In this document: positions 55,593 to 64,000 of the stretch, in pieces | Position numbering within the stretch: position 1 is the first letter of the stretch | Layout: every line of letters begins with the position of its first letter | Assembly: GCF_023699985.2 (NCBI RefSeq) | Contig: NC_069686.1 | Coordinates: 32,298,910-32,362,909 of the forward strand | From: Odocoileus virginianus | Lineage: Eukaryota > Chordata > Mammalia > Artiodactyla > Cervidae | DNA length: 64,000 nucleotides | Direction: 5' to 3' | Translations under genes and position numbers: made by a program | Notes under the pieces: generated by a model | What the model saw: only the letters and a program-made list of their open reading frames with translations | Told to the model about the DNA's origin: nothing | The model's database searches: none

Positions 55593-58439
55593 AAAATAGT
55601 AGCATTAGGTAAAAATTAAGTTTCAGATAGCCATAAATAGACACTAATGGTTAGATAATATGGAAATCAATTTTAGTTCATTAGTCAGTACAGTTGCATT
55701 ATGGAAATCAAAATAAAAAGTTAAAAATCAATTTATAAGAAAAAAGTAATATATTGGAAATTTTAAGCTATATATAGTTTATTAGAAAAAATAAGTTAAA
55801 GACTTAAAATCACAATTTTCACTGCAACCTTTTATTCTTTCTCTCTCTACCAATGTAGTTTCATGACAAATCTGAAAAATTCTTGTTTAAAGCAAGAAAT
55901 TGGACAGGAACATTTTGTGAACCCAGATATGAAAGCCATCAAAGAAAACTCTAATGGAAAAGCATAAAATACCAGTTTTCAAGCTCTGTGAAGTCCAAAG
56001 AATTTTCATAGGTTTTACGACCTATGAAAAATGATGACAGAGTTAATTTTTTTAATTTTGAAAGAAGAAACTTTGAGTCTTGTAATCTTCATTCTATTAT
56101 GACCTACTTTAATCAATGTTATTAGACATAACCAATATTAATATACCAAAAATCTGCAGGATTTTAATCTACAGATGCATCCATTTACATAAGTGTGCTC
56201 ACATTTTAGTAAGAAAGTGGGTTAAAAAAAAGAAGAAATCCATAATTATGCATTATTTGAATCAAGATAAACAGAACATGGTTATTCAGGGACACAAATA
56301 CATGGTTGTTTTCCTCTTACTAATTTCCTGTCAAGAATTTAGAGTTTAATCCTCTCCATGGGCCCACAATTAACTGACTTTTTCTATTCCTCTGATGCTT
56401 CATTTTCCCTTCCACCAGAATGATGCATTGATGAGTACTGTTCTTGGTCCCCAGGAGATTTACATGATAAGCATTCCATGCTCACATCATGGATCAAAAT
56501 GTCAGGAGTCAGAAATTGATCAACTTACCAACTGTTGTTAGTTTCTCTAGAGCAAAATCATGCCAGCTTTATTCAAATAGTCACTTATAAAATATCACTA
56601 AAGATATGAGTCTGTTATTATTAAATGTACCTTACACATAGCTATACTATTATTTGGGACATACATGCAGATTAGAAGGGTACATAATTTAGGATATTCA
56701 CAGTTGTAAATTGGAATTAAAAGTGGAAATGTGTATAATTATATTATCCATATGGCACAGCTGCAGTATGATTTTATAAGATTGACTCTTGTATGGGGAT
56801 AAAAAATGATAAGCCAGTGTTGTTGTTATTATGAGCAACACAATAACATATGGGATGTAGGCCAATAGCATCATTCTAAATCAGCCTTAGAATTTCATAA
56901 GCCACTGAATGTCACAGATGGAAGCTGTTATTCATTCCACCTGCTAGACATGATGAAAGATAATGATAAAAGTTCAGAAGTAAAATTAAAATGAAGACAG
57001 CTAAGCCTGCCTCAACTCTACTGGCTACAATTACTAGTGATATGTTGTTTACAGAGGTCAGAGGTTCCCACTGATCATAAAACTATGACAAGATGACAGT
57101 GCATTAATTTTAATAAGAATTTCATAGGAATCTGCTTTCTTAATTTACATGAATAAGCCCAATGTTCACATAATCCTCCTTGAAATGAAGATCATCAAAA
57201 GAAGAAAATATATCTGGTTATTTAATCTCTATCTATATTTAAGTTTAAAACAACTAGAGGAAAGCACAAAATTTCTTGCTAGTTGTTTCATTTAGGATAT
57301 TATTTTTTGGGATTTTTTTATGATTTATACTATGAATTCCTGCTTATTATAAAATGTGACAATAATGAAAAAATTTACAGAAAGGAAAAAGTAAATATTT
57401 ACCTTTTCTCCCTTTCACATAACATAAATCCAAGCCTTACCCCTCTCCTTAAGTAATCTACATTTACATAAAAATACATTCTATACATATACTTTGGCTT
57501 AAGTACATGCAGTATTCCCCCCACATAAATAGAATTGAATTATATTTGTGCACTAATAGATACAAACATAATTTTGCATTTCTATAAATAATGTATTATA
57601 GATACTTGTTTTTGACTTGCTGTTTTTACTCACCAATATAAGCACATAAAAATTCATGATATTTGTTAAAGTTCTGTGTAGTATTTCTCATGAAAGAGAT
57701 AAGAGCATTAATTTCACTACTGCTTTACTGAATAATTATGTTTTATTTTTAATTATTCACTGTCATGAAAAAGTTTTGGAAGAAAACTACATACACATGT
57801 AGACATAGATACACATAGAGATATATTTAGATAGAGATAGATGATGAATACACATATGAGTATGTATATACAAAGCATGCACACACAGTCAAAAGATATG
57901 CTTCTCCACTTAAAACAGAAAATTCCCACTGATACATAAGCCTTTTTCTCATTTTCTCATCTGGTTCAGTGTTGCATATGTATATCAATACACCAGTAAG
58001 ATATACCTTAAATTTTTACATATTTATATCTTTTAACACATAGATGAGAAAATCTGTTGTTTTTTTATTTTCAAAGTTGTAGGGCTATTATTGCATTTTT
58101 ATTTCTCAAGATGAACTTTGGAGTTTTGCTTGGGATTACATCTTTATGTTACATTAAAGGTATAAGTGTTCTACTACATTGATATTAGTCATTCACATAT
58201 ATTATGTTTTCAATATTTTAATTTTTCACAAAATTGTTATATATATTCATCATTCTTATATATTTACATTTTCATGAATTTATAAAAGTGATTATTTTTC
58301 CTGTTGTAAATTTTTACTTGAGTTTTGCTGGTGAAAAAGATGACTATGTTTATTGATCTTAAAACTAACCAATTCCCCAAATTCTTGTTATCTGCTTTAA
58401 AGGCAGCCTTAAAAATCTTAAAAGCAGCTAGAATAAGTT
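55593..58439. other. No gene recognised
   Basis: AT-rich single-copy-looking DNA with a GATA/ACAT-rich simple tract at 57795-57860. No gene or nameable repeat. Confidence 0.4.
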
Positions 58440-59880
58440 AAGCAAAATTGCACATATATTTACTTACACTGACAATGAAAACATTTTAAATGTACCAAAT
58501 GATTCAGCATTTTAAAGCCATCAATTCTATCCAAACTGAAGATCACAATTATGATCAATTCTCTCCTAGCAGGATTTTGATAGATATAGATAGATGCACT
58601 TTAAAATTTATATGGGAAGACAAATTAACTAGAGTAAGATGCCAATTGGCCAGAACAATTTTAACAAAGGACGATCAGTTTGGTGGCACCAGGCCACCTG
58701 AACTTAGGACTTACTGCAAATCTACAATAAATGTGAAAGTATGGTATTGGAAAAGAACTAGATGAATAGAGCAGGACAGAGTCCAGAAACAGACCTAAAC
58801 AAATATGCCCATTTTTTTTTAACTACAAAGGCAAATATATAGAAAAGATCATCTTTTCAAGAACTGTTGGAATGCCTGAATAATGAATAAATGCCAAAAA
58901 ACAGAATTTCAACCTAAAACTTTGTACCTTATCTAAAAATTAACATGAAATAAATCATAAACTTTAAATTAAAAATGTAAAACTAAAGACAAATATGTAG
59001 GAAAAGAAAATGTATGCTCTGGAATTGGCAAGAACTTCTTAGACAAGACAAAGTGAAAAAAAAAAAAAGAAAGAAAATCGCTTTGCTAAATATGGTGGTA
59101 ATAGAATAAAATTAATAAGTCACAGACTGAGACAAAATATTTGCAAATTACATACTGAACAAAGAATGTGCACTTAGCATATACAAAAGACACTAAAAAC
59201 TCCACAGGAAGAATATAAACAGTTTAATTTAAAAATGGACAAAATTTTTGAAAATACACTTGACCAAAGTGCATAAAAGAATGTAAAATAGCACTTACAA
59301 TTATATTCATCACCATTAGATATTCAATAAGTGCAAATCCAAACCAAGTTTATTAAAAATATATGTTACTGACAACAACAAGTGCTAGTGAGGATGCAGA
59401 ACACTGATGTATCAAAACTGAGAATGATACAGCGGCCCTGGACAGGAGGTTGGCAGTGTCTCAGGGATTTAAACATATATCTCACTTCTAAGAATTTACT
59501 CAAAATGAATGAACAATTATACTCATACCCAAACCTATATATTTGGGTTCATGACAGTTCTATTCACAATTGTTAAGAACTGAACATGTACAAATGTCCT
59601 TTATAAGCAAGTGGATAAGCTGTGGTACATTTATGACAGACTATGATTCTGTAATAAAAAATAATGAACTATGGTTCCAGCAACAACTTGGATAGATCTT
59701 AAGTCAAGGGAGAAAATGACTACAAAGGGGTAGTGAGAATTTCTGCAGAAGCTGTAGAAATGCTCTGAATTCCAATTGTGATAGTCATGACCACATAGAC
59801 CTATACACCAGTTAGAATTGATGACACTCCACACACAAAAAATGTTAACTTAAAAATAAATTAAATTATAATAAACTCTA
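58440..59880 (+). mobile_element. Ancient L1M 3' half
   Basis: Decayed L1 ORF2 and 3'UTR. 58490-58765 still reads DRCTLKFIWEDKLTRVR, RTILTKDDQFGGTRPPELRT and KVWYWKRTR, matching the FIWENKKPRIAKTIL... LPDFKLYYKA... WYWHKDR region of L1 ORF2. Later pieces recall the ORF2 end (CAAGTGGATAAGCTGTGGTA) and an L1M 3'UTR (CTACAAAGGGGTAGTGAGAA, ending near AATAAACTCTAA). It is one of the oldest elements in the window. Confidence 0.72.
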
Positions 59881-60020
59881 AGGGGAAAGGAAAATAAAAA
59901 TTTCTTCTCTTCCATTCCAAAAGACTTCTTTCCATGTAATATCTCAAGGGATATTTGTTTCAAATATTGTGAACAGTTTGACTTTCATCCTTCAATATGC
60001 TCCTAAGGTTGGTAGCTAAG

Positions 60021-60225
60021 TGAAGTCGCTCAGTCGTGGCCAACTCTTTGGAGACCCCGTGGACTGTAGCCTACCAGGCTTCTCCATCCATGGGATTTTC
60101 CAGGCAAGAATACTGGAGTGGGTTGCCATTTCCTTCTCCAGGGGATCTTCCTGACCCAGGGATTGAACCCGGGTTTCCCACTTTGTAGGCAGACGCTTTA
60201 CCATCTGAGCCACCAGGAAAGTCAC
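60021..60225 (-). mobile_element. Bov-tA SINE with 11-bp duplication
   Basis: Minus-strand. Box B is preserved as GGGTTCAATCC on the coding strand (60160-60170). A perfect TGGTAGCTAAG flanks it at 60010-60020 and 60226-60236. Probably relatively recent. Confidence 0.95.
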
Positions 60226-60293
60226 TGGTAGCTAAGGAGATAAGCAAATCACTTTAGCACTGTGAAAGGAATAGAGGGAAGTATGGAAGGTGG

Positions 60294-60510
60294 AAGGCTT
60301 CCCAAGTGGCACACTAGTCAAGAATTTGCCTGCCACTGCAGGAGACACAAGAGACGCGATTCGATTCCTGGGTCCAGAAGACCCTTTGGAGAAGGAAATG
60401 GCAACCCACTCCAGTACTCTTGCCTGGGAAATCCCATGAACAGAGGAGTCTGGAAGGCTATTGTCCATGGGGTCACAAAGAGTTAGAAATAACTGAGAAT
60501 TGAACACACT
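60294..60510 (+). mobile_element. Bov-tA SINE with 12-bp duplication
   Basis: Plus-strand. The head is AAGGCTTCCCAAGTGGCACAC; a box B-like GATTCGATTCC lies at 60358-60368. A perfect TATGGAAGGTGG flanks it at 60282-60293 and 60511-60522. It faces the SINE at 60021 in inverted orientation, 68 bases away. Confidence 0.95.
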
Positions 60511-60639
60511 TATGGAAGGTGGGTAAAAACAGATAATATCCTCTGAATGCCTACATATCAGGAACTTAAAATGAAAATGTTTCTCAGTTTCAAATAATGC
60601 TTCAACTATATAGGCAGCAAGGACTTTGTGAAAGATTGT

Positions 60640-61030
60640 ATTTTCCAAACAAAAATGGCTGCAAAGATATCTCCCATGTCATATACGGTTATCAAGGTCA
60701 CCTTGCCACTCTTCCATCAAAAGATGGTGCTCATCTCTACTACTTTAACCAAGTCTTGAACAGGCCCTGCTACTGCTATAAACAACACAATTTCTTTCAA
60801 GATTTGGTACCAGTTCCAGATATGATCCTTAGCAGTCCTGGAAGCTCCTGCTTCCTGTCCAATGGAGCCTTCAGACAACTCTGGCCTGAGCTGCAGCTTG
60901 ACACAACCCTATAAGAGACTGCAAACAAGAATCCCGTAGCTAAGTCATAAACTACAGAATCCTGAGAGATAATAATAAATTGTTGCTGTCACTACATTTT
61001 ATTAAACTGTCTCAGGGAACTAGAACATAC
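60640..61030 (+). mobile_element. MLT1-like (MaLR) LTR remnant
   Basis: GAGACTGCAAACAAGAATCCC, then CCTGAGAGATAATAATAAATTGTTG and a TTTTATTAAACTGTCTCAGG end resemble the 3' part of MLT1-type LTRs (AGATAATAAATG... TTAAGCCACTAAG). The upstream part is uncertain. The 105-codon frame at 60597-60914 overlaps it and is most likely incidental. Confidence 0.42.
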
Positions 61031-63051
61031 TTCCTTCCTTCAAACTGAGTGGTCTCAAGAGACATATATGAAGAGATATATTTGTCTCTTCAAATATGTA
61101 CAGTTGTGTGACCTGCAGCTAATTACCCAGCTCCAGGCTATAAAACAACTTGGAAAGATCTTGGAAAGAAGTAGCAAACAAGAGAGGGAAATTCAGCAGA
61201 GAGAACTGTTAAGGTGTTTCCTCCTCAGCTCAGGCCTAATCAAGGAGATTCTAAAGAGGCCATGAAGAGGACTTTGTAAGTATTCTTGGGAGTTTTCAGG
61301 GAGCAGTAAGGTCACAGTAGATCTGTGTCTACCTCAATCCTGAGGAAAAATTATAAAGGGCAAGAAGTTTGAAGATGCCCTGCAGAAAGAAAGAAGAACT
61401 GTTAAAAGGAAGTATTTCTCTCCAATTAACAGAATGTGAAAAGATATCCTTCCCTATTTCCATGTTTCCAGGTTCCTGCCTTAAGCAAGCCTGAGCTAAC
61501 AGAGAAGGAAGATTTTAAATTAAAATAAATTTTGAAAGTTTGACTATTATGTGGACATAGATTTTATGTGGAAATGAGAGCAGCTTTTCATCTTGAAATT
61601 ATGAAGGGGAATTTTTTTTCATTATTTGAGAATGTCCAGAAAAGACAAGGGTCTTTCCTAGATTTCATCCAAAAATCAAGATATACTGTGTTGGAATTGA
61701 TAGAGAATAAAGATATTTTTGTTCATCTTATGAATCTCACCTGTTTACTAGTTTGGTTATAGCTAGAATGTTCTAGGTATAGTGATAAGTTATTTCTTTG
61801 ATTCTCAGAAACACCCAGTAATGTAGTCAGAAAAACTGATGATTGGTGAATTTATGGTCAAAACATTCCAGTTAAAGATCTCAAAGACTAAGTCCAAGAG
61901 CACCCTTCTGAGTCATGTTGTAGGACTGTTCACTAGCTGGAGCTCCTTGCACATCCTCTGTGAACTTTACAGCAGGAGAGGAAAGACCACAGTGATGGCT
62001 TCTTGTTTAAAGTAAGCCTATTTGGATTGAAGATCCTTAGTAAACTAAATACTATTGCTCTCAATTGGAAAATCCCTTTCTTTCAGCCTTGTATGTATAA
62101 GAATGGCGACCATATTTTGAAATCTATTTTTAAAATTTTAAAAAATAGTATATTTTAAAATAAAAATAAATTTAAAATATATTGCTTATGATTTCTTTCC
62201 TTAACTATGGTTATTACATCTGAGATACTTTGCTTTCTCCTCGCTTATTTAAATTTAATTAATGTTGCCCTTTTGTAAAAATTCAATTTATTTAAACTAA
62301 AAAAAAGTTACCTTTTTAAACTATACTTGTTTTACTTTTAGAAATACCTTTCCCTTTTGTTTAGTATATATAATAACTTAATTTTTTTTAAATCTTCTCA
62401 TTATTAATATAACTTCCCATGAAATACTTTTCATTGAAGATCTTGTACATCTAAGAGATATGATTCCCACATGATATTCAGTCTAAATATTATACATAAT
62501 TTGTATTCAGTGTGGCATTCATGGTGTGATTTCTTGTCACTAGATAAAGTTTTCAGGTTTCTTTGGTTCTCCTCCCCAAACTGTAAAGGTTATTTTAATG
62601 GAAGTCTCTCATTCAAAACGAGTAACAAAAGACAAAATACATATGTTCCTAGAGCATACCCATCTGCTCTCATCCACACAAGGTGCACTTGACTTCTATA
62701 AAAGGTTTTCTTGGAAACAAAGATTTGGAAATGTGCACATAGGTGAAAGGCAACGTTCTGGGTACTGAAAAGTAAGGTTTTTCCTAGGGACCAACGTAAC
62801 TTAGGCAGCTGGATTTTGAAAAACTGACATCAACCCAAAATAATGCTAACATTTTTGAAACTTTTGGTGGCTAATATTAAATTTCTTTTAAAAATCTTTT
62901 TTTCTACTTTTAGCTCTATGTCTCTTATGCTTTTCCCTTTTCTTAGTATTATTTCTGCTTTTCTACGCCTCGGGTCTGTCATTATTATTAAGTAGCCCCC
63001 ACAGTCACTGAATTTCAGTAATTCTACATTAAATGCATTATTGAAGTTACT
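61031..63051. other. No gene recognised
   Basis: Mixed-composition then AT-rich DNA. Short frames (61068-61265, 61568-61762, 62471-62692) show no domain. A very AT-rich block lies at 62120-62400. Confidence 0.4.
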
Positions 63052-63057
63052 CTACAG

Positions 63058-63659
63058 TGGCTGACTTTATTTTTCTGGGCTCCAAAATCACTGCAGATGG
63101 TGACTGCAGCCATGAGTTAAAAGATGCTTACTCCTTGGAAGGAAACTTATGACCAACCTAGACACCACATTAAAAAGCAGAGACATTACTTTGCCAACAA
63201 AGGTCTGCCTAGTCAAGGCTATGGTTTTTCCAGTGGTCATGTATGGATGTGAGAGTTGGACTATAAAGAAAGCTGAGCACCAAGGAATTGATGCTTTTGA
63301 TGCTGTGATGTTGGAGAAGACTCTTGAGAGTCCCTTGGACAGCAAGGAGATCCAAACAGTCCATCCTAAAGGAGATCAGTCCTGGGTGTTCATTCAAAGG
63401 ACTGATGTTGAAGGTGAAACTCCAGTACTTTGGCCACCTGATGTGAAGAACTGACTCCTTGGAAAAGACCCTGACGCTGGGAAAGATTCAAGGCAGGAGG
63501 AGAAGGGGACTACAGAGGATGAGATCGTTGGATGGCATCACTGACTCAATGGACATGGGTTTGGGTGAACTCCGGGAGTTGGTGATAGACAGGGAGGCCT
63601 GGCATGCTGCGGCTCATGTGGTCGCAAAGAGCCAGACACAACTGAGCGACTGAACTGAA
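63058..63659 (+). mobile_element. BovB, 5'-truncated (0.6 kb)
   Basis: Begins TGGCTGACTTTATTTTTCTGG and ends GACACAACTGAGCGACTGAACTGAA. A 6-bp CTACAG flanks it at 63052-63057 and 63660-63665. The ORF2 C-terminus survives in part: 63149-63454 reads VMYGCESWTIKKAEHQGIDAF, then shifts frame; 63459-63653 continues with GKIQGRRRRGLQRMRSLDGI. A small local loss near 63303-63312 breaks the ELWCWRRLLRVPW block. Confidence 0.92.
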
Positions 63660-63665
63660 CTACAG

Positions 63666-64000
63666 ATTCTAATTTTTTTTATCAAAAATGATCATTTAAA
63701 CTGATTTTGAAACATTTCTAAAGTAGCTCTGCAGAGTAACCATCTTGGTTTATCAACTATACAATGAACTTAATATTATATACATGCTTACTATACCCAG
63801 TAATTTTAGGTAGGATATTTTTAATAATAGAGGAGAAGAAAAAAAGATCACCTTTATGACATCTTTGTTCTGTCAACTAATTCTGACATGTACTTGAAAA
63901 GGCTTCTCTGTGGAATAAGTTTTGCAAAATCACCTTCTTCATTGACTTAATTCTATTTCCTTTTAAATAGTCACACAGGCTTTCCTCTAAACAGCCTAAA
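63666..64000. other. No recognised feature
   Basis: AT-rich; nothing seen. Confidence 0.4.

Noticed and set aside
60597..60914. 105-codon plus ORF as a possible small protein
   Set aside because: Overlaps an LTR-like remnant and lacks recognisable motifs; likely incidental.

Overview
The window reads as mammalian, specifically ruminant (bovid) nuclear DNA. The diagnostic evidence is the repeat content: several BovB (RTE-type) retrotransposons, tRNA-Glu-derived Bov-tA SINEs, a BOV-A2 dimeric SINE with its (AGC)n tail, older CHR-type SINEs, and L1 elements of the bovine type, all embedded in AT-rich sequence. I see no convincing host protein-coding gene, rRNA, tRNA gene or CRISPR array. The only intact protein gene is the ORF1 of a young L1. 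Species cannot be fixed from this alone (cattle, buffalo, sheep and goat are all possible).

Layout. 1-7375: a full-length, minus-strand L1 whose 3' end runs off the left edge; it has a CpG-rich 5'UTR with a YY1-like site at its tip, an intact ORF1, and an ORF2 with only three lesions visible. 7376-9995: a 5'-truncated, decayed L1 on the plus strand, placed head to head with it. 10033-10773: an L1 with an inverted 5' part, as left by twin priming. 11150-12725: ancient HAL1/L1-like debris carrying a Bov-tA and a stub of BOV-A2. 14190-19210: an ancient minus-strand L1M holding a nested 2.15-kb BovB and a CHR-type SINE, both with target-site duplications. 19215-28140: mostly single-copy-looking AT-rich DNA with a MER5A-like remnant, one full BOV-A2 and one BovB. 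28146-33240: CHR SINE, minus BovB, then a plus L1 carrying a Bov-tA. 36590-41935: a possible LTR, then an L1 5'UTR, a BovB and an L1 3'UTR, which reads as an internally deleted L1 later hit by BovB. 44490-49235: HAL1-like debris, an L1 3' end, and a BovB fused to a BOV-A2 tail. 51895-54158: several short L1 3' ends and a Bov-tA. 58440-63659: an ancient L1M, an inverted pair of Bov-tA SINEs, an MLT1-like LTR remnant and a last BovB piece.

How the parts relate. L1 and BovB encode the reverse transcriptases; the Bov-tA and BOV-A SINEs share their 3' ends with BovB and so depend on its machinery. The window is a record of repeated target-primed insertion, nesting and decay rather than an operon-like system. 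I found no wholly new system. The most notable items are the near-intact L1, long antisense ORFs in two unrelated L1 5'UTRs (positionally like primate ORF0), a BovB/BOV-A2 chimera, two BovB copies flanked by the same AATGCATA site, and an L1 seemingly lacking everything between its 5'UTR and 3'UTR. Family names come from memory of consensus sequences; no database was searched.
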